This document shows, in pieces, positions 10,292-19,336 of a stretch of 64,000 nucleotides of DNA; position 1 is the stretch's first letter, and the number at the start of each line of letters is the position of its first letter. The notes below the pieces were generated by a model. That model ran no database searches, was not told the origin of the DNA, and worked only from the letters and a program-made list of their open reading frames with translations. The stretch is from Chitinophagales bacterium (lineage in GTDB: Bacteria > Bacteroidota > Bacteroidia > Chitinophagales > UBA10324), in assembly GCA_013816805.1 (NCBI GenBank), contig JACDDS010000007.1, forward strand, positions 1 to 64,000, written 5' to 3'. The position numbers were made by a program, and so were the translations under genes.

Positions 10292-10972
10292 ATGGATGCC
10301 AAACAATTAGCTGCAGAAAAAGCAGTAGATTATGTAAAGAGCGGAATGGTAGTAGGTCTCGGTACTGGCTCAACAGCGAAATATGCAATAATCAAAATTG
10401 GTTCCATGGTGAAGCAAGGGCTTCAAATTAAAGCCATTGCCACTTCACTGCAATCAGAGACCCTGGCAAAAAGTGAAGGGATTAATATTACTTCATTTGC
10501 TGAGGTTAAGAGCATTGATATTACTATTGATGGTGCGGATGAGGCGGACGCGGAATTTAATCTTATTAAAGGCGGAGGAGGGGCACTCCTGCATGAAAAA
10601 ATCGTTGCAGCTGCAAGTAAATTTTATGTAATAGTAGTGGATGAAAAAAAGCTGGTAACGCAGCTTGGAAAATTTCCTTTGCCCGTAGAAGTGATTCCTT
10701 TCGGGTGGGAAGTGACAAAACAAAAACTGTTGCAACTCGATTGCACCACTAAGCTAAGGTATGCCGGTAAAATACCTTTTGTCACGGACAGCGGTCATTA
10801 TATTATCGATTGTCATTTCTCACGAATAAACGATCCTGAAACCCTTCATACAAAAATTAATAATATCCCCGGTGTTGTTGAGAATGGTTTGTTTCTTCAG
10901 ATGGCCGATGAAATAATTGTGGGTTATACGGATGGCAATTTAAAAACAATGAAACGTAATGATATTGAATGA
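10292..10972 (+). CDS. rpiA: Ribose-5-phosphate isomerase A
   Basis: 226 residues, normal family length. It interconverts ribose 5-phosphate and ribulose 5-phosphate in the pentose phosphate pathway (cytosol). Family hallmarks are all present: the phosphate-binding loop VGLGTGSTAK (21-30), the DGADE block (D80, D83), the KGGGG loop with K93 and the catalytic glutamate E102 in LLHEK, plus the C-terminal GVVENGLF motif. The ATG at 10292 gives the usual N-terminus. It ends in TGA, showing that TGA is a normal stop in this genome. Confidence 0.96.
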   Translation: MDAKQLAAEKAVDYVKSGMVVGLGTGSTAKYAIIKIGSMVKQGLQIKAIATSLQSETLAKSEGINITSFAEVKSIDITIDGADEADAEFNLIKGGGGALLHEKIVAAASKFYVIVVDEKKLVTQLGKFPLPVEVIPFGWEVTKQKLLQLDCTTKLRYAGKIPFVTDSGHYIIDCHFSRINDPETLHTKINNIPGVVENGLFLQMADEIIVGYTDGNLKTMKRNDIE

Positions 10973-11041
10973 TGGATAGTCAAGAGAATTAAAAAATTAA
11001 AGTTGAGGGAAGTATCAAACGCTGTGGCTTATAATTACATA

Positions 11042-11647
11042 ATGAATTTTCCAATACATCAAAACCTGCCACGGATAGGTGTGATAGTAATGATTTTGGT
11101 TGTCTTTGCATGCTCTGACAAGGACAACACTTTAACAACAGATGCCTGCTATGGAACGTCCTGCCTGAACGGTGGTACCTGTCTAAACGGTTCCTGTAAT
11201 TGTCCCCAGGGGTACGCTGGCTTTCATTGTGAAACCAAATTGACTCCGGTTTCCTTAACCATAACCGGAATAGAAGTAAGCCTGTTTCCCCTCACTGATT
11301 TTAGCGATAATATGTGGGATGCATCGGACCGTTCTAATCCTGATCCTTATATATTGTTAAACCCCGGACCAGCTACGGTATTTTCTTATTACAAAAGTGA
11401 AGTAGTAAATAATGCAATAGCTCCTCTAAGCTATTCAAATGATCTTCCTTATACGCTTTCCAATATTGATCAGGGCTGGAGTATTTCAGTCGTGGATGAC
11501 GATCAAAGTGAAGGTTATCAGGATCAGATTATGGGAGGTTTTTATTTTACTCCAATATCTTATGATACAGATTTTCCTCAGACGATTGAATTAATTTCTT
11601 CCGTTCAATCTTTGTCAATTACATTAGCCGTAATATGGAATTTTTGA
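11042..11647 (+). CDS. Putative lipoprotein with one EGF-like domain
   Basis: 201 residues from the ATG at 11042. A TTG 39 bases upstream would add 13 residues with no signal features, so the ATG is preferred. The N-terminus has a hydrophobic stretch ending VVFAC, a plausible lipobox. Immediately after it is a textbook EGF unit with six cysteines spaced C-x4-C-x5-C-x4-C-x-C-x8-C (CYGTSC ... CNCPQGYAGFHC). The rest contains an acidic motif (SDRSNPDPYILL) followed by predicted strands, reminiscent of a C2-like beta-sandwich, but this is not certain. Probably an envelope-exposed lipoprotein; binding partner unknown. Confidence 0.75.
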   Translation: MNFPIHQNLPRIGVIVMILVVFACSDKDNTLTTDACYGTSCLNGGTCLNGSCNCPQGYAGFHCETKLTPVSLTITGIEVSLFPLTDFSDNMWDASDRSNPDPYILLNPGPATVFSYYKSEVVNNAIAPLSYSNDLPYTLSNIDQGWSISVVDDDQSEGYQDQIMGGFYFTPISYDTDFPQTIELISSVQSLSITLAVIWNF

Positions 11648-11856
11648 AATTTAATCAATCTCAAAATGCTGTTCCAATCAATTCATCTGCATAAATAGAA
11701 TCGTTATAAGTAAAACAATTTTATGCCCGCGGATGTTTCACATGAACCATAGGATTCACTCACTATTGTAAGGACAAATGTTAAATTAAAAATACAATGG
11801 GCCGAACTATTAAGAAACCGTTAAACATTCCATTACACTTTTCGCTATAAAAATGT

Positions 11857-12345
11857 GTGTGTGCTAAAGGTTGTTCCTTCAAGTACTCATTAAAATTTTA
11901 CATTAATAATATTTACCGGTCGCGAAATTTTAATATTATAATGGCTGATGACGATCTGGATGATGCTGCGTTTGTGATGGAAGCTCTTGATGTTGTGGAT
12001 CCTCATATTGGACTAAAGCATGTTCCAGATGGACAGTATCTGATAGATATGCTGCATGGTTTGGGAAATTTACATACGGAAAGACACGCGCCCCTAATCT
12101 TATTGGATCTAAATATGCCACGCAAAGGAGGATTGGAAACATTAAGAGAAATCAGAAGTAATCCTTTCTTAAACATACTTCCGGTTTTAATTCTTTCCAC
12201 GTCTGCAAGTCAAAGAGACATACAAGAAGCATATATAAACGGGGCAAACTGCTATGTTATTAAGCCCTTTACCTTTAATGACTGGATTTACCTGATGAAA
12301 GGATTAACGCGTTTTTGGTTAAGAAAAGTAATTGGAACGTTATAG
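11857..12345 (+). CDS. Single-domain response regulator (Rcp1/CheY-like)
   Basis: 162 residues from a GTG start. A receiver domain is clear: acidic pocket MADDDLDD (D31-D33), phospho-acceptor aspartate D84 in LLDLNMP, the switch residue region LSTSAS and the conserved lysine in VIKPF. There is no output domain. An ATG at 11941 would start the protein at MADDD and remove the first beta-strand (FNII), so the upstream GTG is preferred although the 28 residues before MADDD are longer than usual. No histidine kinase lies nearby, so it is an orphan; this subfamily usually partners with phytochrome- or PAS-type kinases elsewhere in the genome. Confidence 0.85.
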   Translation: MCAKGCSFKYSLKFYINNIYRSRNFNIIMADDDLDDAAFVMEALDVVDPHIGLKHVPDGQYLIDMLHGLGNLHTERHAPLILLDLNMPRKGGLETLREIRSNPFLNILPVLILSTSASQRDIQEAYINGANCYVIKPFTFNDWIYLMKGLTRFWLRKVIGTL

Positions 12346-12495
12346 TAAATGGAGCTTTAGAGCACCGCTTCTATTAACCTTAAAAACTCAATCACATTAT
12401 TAATTACAGGAAAATTGGAATAGAAGTAATAAGGCTTCGGCCATTATACCCGTGTAGATATTAGTAAAAAAGCTAACTTAGATTTTACAGTATTG

Positions 12496-13743
12496 TTATG
12501 TTTTTTTTAATTCTATTAAAGTAATTTCCGGTGAAATCCCCAGACGTCCAGGATACGCTAGAAATCCCAATCCGCGGTTGACATAAAGATATTGATTTAA
12601 TTCCTGATATAACCCTGCCCAATGTGGGTAAAAATATTGTGAGGGACTCCAACGTATAAACCCGGGAATTTCGATACCCATTTGGAAGCCATGTGTATGA
12701 CCGCTGAATGTAACGTCTACATCCTTATAGGCTTTTGAAACTTCTGCATCCCAGTGTGTCGGATCATGGCTCAATAGCAATTTTACCTTAGCTTTCTCTG
12801 AACCAGCATATGACTTAGCCATATCACCATATTTCTGAAATCTTGTTCCCCAGTTTTCCATACCAATGATTGCAATCTGTTCTTCAGGGTTTCCTATTAA
12901 TACATTCTCATTTCGCAATAAATGCCATCCTAGCTTTTTATGAGCATTGACAAGCTGATGAAGATTTTCGCGTTTGGCTTCTTCGGTAGGCCATGAGCTA
13001 TAATCGCCATAGTCATGATTTCCCAGAATGGAATAAATACCTAATCTGGCTTTAATATTTTTAAAAATGGAAATGAAAGGCAAAATCTCGTCTGAAGAAT
13101 TATTAACCAGGTCCCCTGTGAAGAATACCAAATCCGGCTGTTGTTTATTAACCAGTTTTACAGCGTGTGCCAGAGGTGAAGTCACGGTAAAACTTCCGCT
13201 GTGAATATCACTGATCTGAGCAATCCTTAATCCGTTATATTTTTCGGGAAGGTTGGGAAGCAACAGCGAAATCTTTTTCACCTGGTAGTTATAGCCACCC
13301 CGGAATACACCATAGATTAAGCCGCTTAAATATAATCCCGATACAACTAACCCCATCTGTGTAAGAAAATTAGAACGGGAAATATTTCGGGTGGCATTAA
13401 TATTTTTAAATGGGATAATTTTAATTGCCATCCACTGTAACCCGCGCCGCAGGTCATCAATGAGTAAAAAAGGTATCAGAAGTATTTTAGGCAGATAAAA
13501 AATGATTAGTGCACCAAGCCATATAACACGTAAAGTTTGCGGCAAATTGAAAAGGCTATAAAAAAGACTAAAGAAAAATATGCTTCCGACGGTAAAAGCC
13601 GTAATGGCAAAATATGTAATAGTGACAAAGCGTTTCAGTCCGGCAGATGAAAAGGTAATTGCGTGCCGTATGGCCTGAAAGCTATAAATATCAATTATAA
13701 AAATTACTGAAGCGAAAATGAAAATGGGAATATAACGACTCAT
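12496..13743 (-). CDS. Membrane-anchored metallophosphoesterase (YkuE/YaeI-like)
   Basis: 415 residues from the ATG at 13743; a TTG 24 bases upstream would add only eight residues. Four hydrophobic segments occupy the first ~150 residues. The catalytic domain then shows every calcineurin-type motif in order: ISDIHSGS, FFTGDLVN, LGNHDYGD, LLSHDPTHW and FSGHTHG, so the two-metal centre should be intact. Relatives include YkuE and the LpxG/YaeI group that cleaves UDP-2,3-diacylglucosamine or other phosphodiesters at the membrane. The substrate here is not determined. It is divergent from the M1 peptidase gene next door. Confidence 0.88.
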   Translation of the reverse strand: MSRYIPIFIFASVIFIIDIYSFQAIRHAITFSSAGLKRFVTITYFAITAFTVGSIFFFSLFYSLFNLPQTLRVIWLGALIIFYLPKILLIPFLLIDDLRRGLQWMAIKIIPFKNINATRNISRSNFLTQMGLVVSGLYLSGLIYGVFRGGYNYQVKKISLLLPNLPEKYNGLRIAQISDIHSGSFTVTSPLAHAVKLVNKQQPDLVFFTGDLVNNSSDEILPFISIFKNIKARLGIYSILGNHDYGDYSSWPTEEAKRENLHQLVNAHKKLGWHLLRNENVLIGNPEEQIAIIGMENWGTRFQKYGDMAKSYAGSEKAKVKLLLSHDPTHWDAEVSKAYKDVDVTFSGHTHGFQMGIEIPGFIRWSPSQYFYPHWAGLYQELNQYLYVNRGLGFLAYPGRLGISPEITLIELKKT

Positions 13744-13811
13744 TCTTTCAGATAAAAAGCGTGGCAAATGTCAGTAATATTGACGGGAGAAAGACTATTG
13801 TATTGTAGACC

Positions 13812-15482
13812 ATGAAATTTATCCTATTATTTTTCACTTTAGTTACTGTCTCATTCTACCCTGGTATCACTTATTCCCAGGTAAAAGCCGATTCCTTAAA
13901 TCCATTTACTCATGCAGATTCTTTACGCGGAATGCTTACTCCTGCCCGTTCCTGTTACGATGTAACATTTTATGATTTAGTGATGGGTATAGATATAAAA
14001 CGCCATTCCATTAAGGGAAATAACACTATATATTTCGATGTATTGGCCGATTTTGATTCTATGCAGATAGACCTGTTTCATAAAATAAAAATTGACAGTA
14101 TCGTTTTCAACCATGAGAATCTGAAATACCGAAGAGATCAAAATGCCGTATTTATTAAATTTCCATCCATACAAAAAGTGTTGGAAAAAAAATTGCTGAC
14201 AATATATTATTCGGGCGTTCCTCAAGTAGCAAAATCACCGCCGTGGGATGGTGGTTTTGTCTGGAAAAAAGATGCGAAAAACCAGGATTGGATAGGTGTG
14301 GCATGTGAAGGAACAGGATCTTCGCTATGGTGGCCATGTAAAGATCATTTAAGCGATGAGCCAGATAGCATGCAGATCACTTTTACCGTACCAACGGGCT
14401 TGAGCTGCATCTCCAATGGAAACCTTCGTGATACCACGCCTGAGGCAAACGGCACTACAAAATGGCAATGGTTTGTCAGCTATCCTATAAATAATTATAA
14501 TGTTACAGTTAACATTGCCGGCTATTCTCATTTCAGTGACTATTACTTAAGTGGTTCAGACACTTTACAGCTGGATTACTATGTGCTTCCGGATAATGTA
14601 AATGCTGCTAAGGAGCACTTTCAACAAGTGAAATTGATGATGGCCTGTTATGAAAAATATTTTGGCCGGTATCCTTTCTGGCGTGATGGATATGCATTGG
14701 TGGAAACAAATTATTGGGGAATGGAACACCAGGGAGCAATTTCTTATGGGAATAATTATACAAATAATAAGCAAGGCTTTGACTATATAATCGTGCATGA
14801 ATCAGCTCATGAGTGGTGGGGCAATAATGTATCTGTAAAGGATGCAGCAGATATGTGGATTCATGAATCGTTTGCCACATACGCCGAGGCATTATTTATC
14901 GAATGCAATGCAGGTTACAATGCTTCCATTGATTACCTTAAAACACAACGATGGAAAATCGTGGACAAGCAACCTAATATCGGGCCTTACAATGTTAATT
15001 ATGATGCAAAGGATAAAGATTTATACAATAAAGGGGCCTGGATGCTTCACACTTTCAGAAGTGTTGTTAATAATGACTCTTTGTTTTTTAATATCCTTTA
15101 TGAAATTCAACAGCATTTTAAATTACAGACCATTACTTCGGATCAGTTAATTGCTTTTATTAATGAGGTTTCAGGAAAAGATAATACCGCTTTTTTTGAT
15201 CAGTACCTTCACTACGCGGCTCCTCCAGTATTGGAATATAAAACCAGGCAGAAAGGAAAAAAGCTTCGACTTACCTACCGTTGGAAAACAGATGTAGGAT
15301 CGTTTAATATGCCTGTGGAAGTAACGAGTGCCTCTTCTTTTTATTTGGGTAAAATGGTAAGGCAATACATGCTAATTCATTCTACCAGTGACTGGCAAAC
15401 GATAACCTTCCCAAAATTAAAAGCAGAAGATTTTGATGTGAACAGTGACAGGTATTATGTAAAAAAGGAAAAAGTTAAATGA
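13812..15482 (+). CDS. Exported M1-family zinc aminopeptidase
   Basis: 556 residues with a signal peptide (about 1-22, ending TYSQ). The M1 catalytic core is clear: the exopeptidase-type motif WGMEHQGAI, zinc motif HESAHEWW (H329, E330, H333) and the third ligand E352 in WIHESFATYAEA, exactly HEXXH-x18-E. An N-terminal beta-domain (about 40-250) precedes it. The protein lacks the large C-terminal helical domain of PepN and is of the short Bacteroidota type. It probably trims peptides in the periplasm or outside the cell. A second, larger M1 peptidase lies at 51303-54542. Confidence 0.92.
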   Translation: MKFILLFFTLVTVSFYPGITYSQVKADSLNPFTHADSLRGMLTPARSCYDVTFYDLVMGIDIKRHSIKGNNTIYFDVLADFDSMQIDLFHKIKIDSIVFNHENLKYRRDQNAVFIKFPSIQKVLEKKLLTIYYSGVPQVAKSPPWDGGFVWKKDAKNQDWIGVACEGTGSSLWWPCKDHLSDEPDSMQITFTVPTGLSCISNGNLRDTTPEANGTTKWQWFVSYPINNYNVTVNIAGYSHFSDYYLSGSDTLQLDYYVLPDNVNAAKEHFQQVKLMMACYEKYFGRYPFWRDGYALVETNYWGMEHQGAISYGNNYTNNKQGFDYIIVHESAHEWWGNNVSVKDAADMWIHESFATYAEALFIECNAGYNASIDYLKTQRWKIVDKQPNIGPYNVNYDAKDKDLYNKGAWMLHTFRSVVNNDSLFFNILYEIQQHFKLQTITSDQLIAFINEVSGKDNTAFFDQYLHYAAPPVLEYKTRQKGKKLRLTYRWKTDVGSFNMPVEVTSASSFYLGKMVRQYMLIHSTSDWQTITFPKLKAEDFDVNSDRYYVKKEKVK

Positions 15483-15533
15483 ATATTATTTAATGATTGT
15501 GGTTCTTCATTAAATGCTCTTTAGGAATGGAGG

Positions 15534-17015
15534 CTACTTTTTTATCCAGTAGGCATTAATTTTCCATTTGCCGACCTGAAAACTTCGGATAGAATCAGCG
15601 TACTCTGCTAATCTGATTCCCTGAGAAACATATGCATGGTTAGACTCTTCCTCATCAGGCTCAGAAAGAATTACATCAGGATGAATTGCGTTGAAAATAT
15701 TTTTATCATTCATAAAATTACGCCATACGGGTTTTGTGATAGCATCGCTTTCCCAACCTAAAGAAGGAGCCCATGGTCCGATCATTATTGCACTATTTTT
15801 TTTAAAAGAGGTGGAAAAATAATTATTAATGTCGCGAATGGCATAAGTACGGCGATGGTAAAGTTGACCCAGTTCGTATAAATTTATTGTTGTGAAAAGT
15901 ATTAGCAATGAACCGCCGATAAACCTTGAAAAAGAAAGAAAAAACTTCTTTTCGTTTTGCAAATGGAAGATCAATTCAGCAATAACTACACTTGATAAAA
16001 GACCCGCAACAAAATAATAGCTGACTAAATAACGGGATGGCAGATAGGTCATTGTTAGCTTATGCAACTCCAGCAGAAGCCATACCAGAAGGAGCGGAAA
16101 CAGTATCTTAAACTGACTGTGAACTGATCTTTTCCAAAGAAAAAAACCAAAGATAACAGTGATAAAAGACAAGGCATTATACAACCTTCCCTGTGGATTC
16201 AGCAGTAAATTTTTGATATTGCTCAACATAATTTTAGGAATTCCTGCAATTGCAGCGTACTTGTCGGTTGCTTCATTTTGTAGCATATAATTGAAGGGCC
16301 TGTTAAAAGGCAGGTACCAGCACAGCATATAAAATGTGATAAATAGCAGCGTGAAAGATACCGTCAGGAAAATATTCCTGGAAACGTTTTCGGCAGTAAG
16401 TAATTTTTTTCTTTCCAGTATATATATAAGAGAAACACATGCTGGAGCTAACAATACAATATATAAAAACTGGATTTTAGTATAATAAGAAAATGCGCTG
16501 AACAAGACAGAACATAATAAATGAAATAACTTCTTTTGCTCAATCGTGAACAGCCTGAATAAAAAATAGACAGATAAAAAATTCCAGCATGTGCTCATCA
16601 TTTCGCTTAGGCTGAAATGGCTGTACTGGAATACGAAATATTGTATCAATGTGGTAAAGCAAAATATTACCATTACAGTTCTGTAATAGTTGTTCCGGCA
16701 AGAAATAAACATTACTGTAAGGACTATAAGGAGAACCGTTAGCCTGGCTACAATAAGATGGGTTCCGGCAAATTTCAGCGGAATGTATAACAGGAGATTG
16801 AATAGTGGTGTCTTAATCAAATTGTCACATTCGGTCATGTCTAAATCACCATGATTAATATAGTTTCGCAGCTGGCTCGTATTCAGGCCTTCATCAGTAA
16901 AAGCATCGCGGCTTAGAGAAAGATTAATATCCGGATCAGCATTCAGAAAAAAAAAATGAATCAATAAAATTCCCACCAATAAAATAAAGGGTACCCATAG
17001 TGGAATTTTAGGCAT
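15534..17015 (-). CDS. GT-C-type membrane glycosyltransferase (ArnT/PMT-like)
   Basis: 493 residues, strongly hydrophobic with about ten to twelve membrane segments. The first periplasmic loop contains acidic residues in the position expected for GT39/GT-C enzymes (AFTDEGLN), followed by KTPLFNLLLYIP, which matches the usual helix after the loop. Such enzymes transfer a sugar or mannose from a polyprenyl-phosphate donor. A soluble C-terminal tail (about 400-493) follows the last helix. Donor and acceptor cannot be read from sequence. It is followed downstream by the convergent M1 gene and lies 37 bases after the threonine aldolase gene on the same strand. Confidence 0.8.
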   Translation of the reverse strand: MPKIPLWVPFILLVGILLIHFFFLNADPDINLSLSRDAFTDEGLNTSQLRNYINHGDLDMTECDNLIKTPLFNLLLYIPLKFAGTHLIVARLTVLLIVLTVMFISCRNNYYRTVMVIFCFTTLIQYFVFQYSHFSLSEMMSTCWNFLSVYFLFRLFTIEQKKLFHLLCSVLFSAFSYYTKIQFLYIVLLAPACVSLIYILERKKLLTAENVSRNIFLTVSFTLLFITFYMLCWYLPFNRPFNYMLQNEATDKYAAIAGIPKIMLSNIKNLLLNPQGRLYNALSFITVIFGFFLWKRSVHSQFKILFPLLLVWLLLELHKLTMTYLPSRYLVSYYFVAGLLSSVVIAELIFHLQNEKKFFLSFSRFIGGSLLILFTTINLYELGQLYHRRTYAIRDINNYFSTSFKKNSAIMIGPWAPSLGWESDAITKPVWRNFMNDKNIFNAIHPDVILSEPDEEESNHAYVSQGIRLAEYADSIRSFQVGKWKINAYWIKK

Positions 17016-17052
17016 TGGTAACTAGTTTAACAGAGAAGGAATTTAGCGGATT

Positions 17053-18072
17053 TTAAAGATTAACCCGGGATAAAATGCTAATTGCTTTTTCAACCATGGA
17101 ATCATCTACATCAAGATGTGTAACCATACGTACCTGATTTTTTCCAATAGGAATACATAGAATTTCGCTTTCTTTTAATAGTGCCGTGAACTTCTCCGCA
17201 GAAAATTCATCTTTCAGCTTGAAAATAATAATGTTTGTTTCCACAGGAAGCATCCAGTCCGTATAATAAGCTGTTTCTAAAAAGGCACCAATTGCTTTGG
17301 CTTTGCGGTGATCGTCTTTTAACCGGCCAACATGATGGTCGAGAGCATAAATCCCGGCTGCTGCTAAAAGTCCGGCTTGTCGCATTCCCCCGCCGAATAT
17401 TTTTCTGTATTTGCGGGTACCTTTAATAAATTCTTTATTGCTTAATAGTAGTGAACCCACAGGGCATCCCAATCCCTTTGAGAGGCATACAGAGATAGAA
17501 TCAAATTGAGGGCCTAGTTCGGCCGGCGCTATATTTAATTCTGCCAAAGCATTAAAAATGCGCGCGCCATCCAGATGAATTTTAAGGCCGTTATCATGGG
17601 CTGTTTTACCCAGCGCGATCATTTCTGGCAGCGTATAATAACTGCCGCCTCCCCGATTTGCGGTATTCTCAATGCTTACCAGGCGTGTATTTGTGTGATG
17701 ATCATTTATGGGATTGATATTGTCAAGGATATCCTGTGGTTTTATGCGGCCCCGGTCTCCATGTATCAGCCTTACTGAACAGCCGGAGTGAAAAGCGATG
17801 CCTCCCGCTTCGTAAAAATAAACATGGTTGGTCCGTTCAATGATCACTTCATCACCAGGCTGAGTATGATTCTTTACAGCAAGCTGATTGGTCATGGTTC
17901 CGGAAGGGCAATAGAGTGCAGCCTCCTTCCCGAACATCTTCGATGCTTTTTCCTCCAGTGCATTAATGGTGGGATCTTCCCCAAAAACATCATCTCCTAC
18001 TTCTGCATTCACCATTGCTTCAAGCATTGCTTTAGTAGGCCGCGTTACTGTATCGCTTCTTAAATCAATCAT
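17053..18072 (-). CDS. ltaE: Low-specificity L-threonine aldolase
   Basis: 339 residues, standard length. PLP enzyme cleaving L-threonine/L-allo-threonine to glycine and acetaldehyde. The start MIDLRSDTVTRPT is the classic family N-terminus; other hallmarks are VGDDVFGEDP, the ring-stacking histidine in TNHVY (H83), the PLP-contacting HLDGAR (D168) and the Schiff-base lysine K199 in CLSKGLGCPVGS. An SDR-type threonine 3-dehydrogenase is encoded about 9 kb away at 27097-28029, so the genome has two routes of threonine breakdown. Start ATG at 18072. Confidence 0.95.
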   Translation of the reverse strand: MIDLRSDTVTRPTKAMLEAMVNAEVGDDVFGEDPTINALEEKASKMFGKEAALYCPSGTMTNQLAVKNHTQPGDEVIIERTNHVYFYEAGGIAFHSGCSVRLIHGDRGRIKPQDILDNINPINDHHTNTRLVSIENTANRGGGSYYTLPEMIALGKTAHDNGLKIHLDGARIFNALAELNIAPAELGPQFDSISVCLSKGLGCPVGSLLLSNKEFIKGTRKYRKIFGGGMRQAGLLAAAGIYALDHHVGRLKDDHRKAKAIGAFLETAYYTDWMLPVETNIIIFKLKDEFSAEKFTALLKESEILCIPIGKNQVRMVTHLDVDDSMVEKAISILSRVNL

Positions 18073-18124
18073 TTTTTTTGTTGAATTTCCTGGGATGCAA
18101 AATGATTCTGTAAACTAAATAATG

Positions 18125-18742
18125 TTAGAAACTTACGTGCAGCAATTTGCCAATAAACTCCGAGCCAAAAGCAGGCCTGAGTAATAAAGTAAAGATGATA
18201 CCGCATAGAGCTCCATAAAAATGCGCATCATGGTTAATATTATCTATACCTCCTTTTCTTGCCATGTACCAGGAGTAAATCAAATATAAAACGCCCATCA
18301 CAATTCCGGGCATTGGAAAAAAATAAAAGTAGACAGTTGCTAAGGGATTAATCAGAATGGAGGTAAATAAAACCGCAGAAACAGCTCCTGAGGCTCCAAG
18401 ACTTGCATACCAGGAATCATTCCGGTGCTTGATGTAGGTCGGTAAATCTGCAGTAACCATACTTCCGAGGTAAAGAATTATAAAATAATAAGTAGCATGA
18501 CTTCCAAAGTAATAATTATAGTAGCTCACTACTGCCTGCCCGAAAGAATAAAATACGAGCATATTGAAAAGTAGATGGGTCCAGTTGGCATGAATAAATC
18601 CGGAGGTTATAAAACGATACCATTGATTATAATTCTTTATCGCGTAGGGTCGCATTAGCAATCGGTTCATAAGGTCGGCAGAATTAAAAGCCGCGAATGA
18701 AGCCGCCGCATTTACCAATATGATCAGGATAACGATGCCCAT
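18125..18742 (-). CDS. Rhomboid-family intramembrane serine protease
   Basis: 205 residues with about six membrane helices. Catalytic dyad residues are visible: nucleophile S118 in GASG and the histidine H174 in AHFYG (AHxxG). The L1 loop region WYRFITSGFIHANWTHLLFNM also fits the family (usually WR...HxxxxHxxxN). It cleaves membrane-protein substrates within the bilayer; the natural substrate is unknown. It lies between rlmH and ltaE on the same strand, 56 bases after rlmH. Confidence 0.92.
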   Translation of the reverse strand: MGIVILIILVNAAASFAAFNSADLMNRLLMRPYAIKNYNQWYRFITSGFIHANWTHLLFNMLVFYSFGQAVVSYYNYYFGSHATYYFIILYLGSMVTADLPTYIKHRNDSWYASLGASGAVSAVLFTSILINPLATVYFYFFPMPGIVMGVLYLIYSWYMARKGGIDNINHDAHFYGALCGIIFTLLLRPAFGSEFIGKLLHVSF

Positions 18743-18798
18743 ATTATAAACAGGAAATAATATTAAAAATCATAACTAATATCATTAAAGTTTCTGCA

Positions 18799-19260
18799 CT
18801 AATGGTGATATTTTTCATTTTTAAGAATGGTAAAGGTTCGATATAACTGTTCTGCAAAAATTATTTTTACGAGCATGTGAGGTAGTGTAAATTTTGAGAG
18901 AGAAATTTTTTCATTGCTCCGGTTGCTTAGTTTTTCGTCAAATCCATATGTGCCTCCTATTATGAAAACTAAAGATTTAAGACCACTGTTGATTTTTCCT
19001 TCCATCCAGGCTGCGAACTGATACGATGTAAATTCTCTCCCTTTCTCATCCAGCAATACCAAAAAATCATCGGAAGATAATTTTTTAATGATTAATTCCG
19101 CATCAGATCTTTTTTGGTCAAGAATGTCTTTAGCCTTCAGAGGTTTAATATTTATAAATTCAAATTCACTATAATGCTGTAACCTTTTCATATAACTTGA
19201 AAATATAGCATCTAAATTTGAATCGCGCAGTTTGGAAACAGCAAGTAACTTAATTTTCAC
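18799..19260 (-). CDS. rlmH: 23S rRNA (pseudouridine-1915-N3) methyltransferase RlmH
   Basis: 153 residues, full family length. SPOUT methyltransferase that modifies pseudouridine 1915 of 23S rRNA in helix 69. The knotted C-terminal signature is present: FIIGGTYGFD and LSKFTLPHMLVKIIFAEQLYR, ending in the typical YHH. The start is a GTG (19258-19260), since KIKLLAVSKL right after it matches the usual RlmH N-terminus. A perfect TAnnTTTG box ends only 4 bases before this GTG, so the mRNA may be leaderless or nearly so. Confidence 0.95.
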   Translation of the reverse strand: MKIKLLAVSKLRDSNLDAIFSSYMKRLQHYSEFEFINIKPLKAKDILDQKRSDAELIIKKLSSDDFLVLLDEKGREFTSYQFAAWMEGKINSGLKSLVFIIGGTYGFDEKLSNRSNEKISLSKFTLPHMLVKIIFAEQLYRTFTILKNEKYHH

Positions 19261-19264
19261 GGGA

Positions 19265-19272
19265 CAAATATA
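19265..19272 (-). promoter_or_regulatory. Candidate promoter -7 box for rlmH
   Basis: On the minus strand this reads TATATTTG, an exact match to the Bacteroidota -7 consensus TAnnTTTG. Only 4 bases separate it from the rlmH GTG. No clear TTTG -33 box is seen at the expected distance. Confidence 0.55.
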
Positions 19273-19312
19273 GAATACAAGGTCGGTGCTTAGTTATCAT
19301 CTCTTTCTCCAG

Positions 19313-19320
19313 TATCTTTG
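19313..19320 (+). promoter_or_regulatory. Candidate promoter -7 box for nfeD-floA
   Basis: TATCTTTG matches TAnnTTTG exactly. A partial -33 element (TTAG at 19290-19293) lies exactly 19 bases upstream. The predicted start of transcription falls shortly before the nfeD ATG at 19337, so the leader is short. Confidence 0.6.
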
Positions 19321-19336
19321 CTAAAATTTCCATTTG

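Noticed and set aside
14565-14892. Overlapping minus-strand frames inside the first M1 peptidase gene
   Set aside because: They lie opposite the conserved zinc motif and have no independent features.
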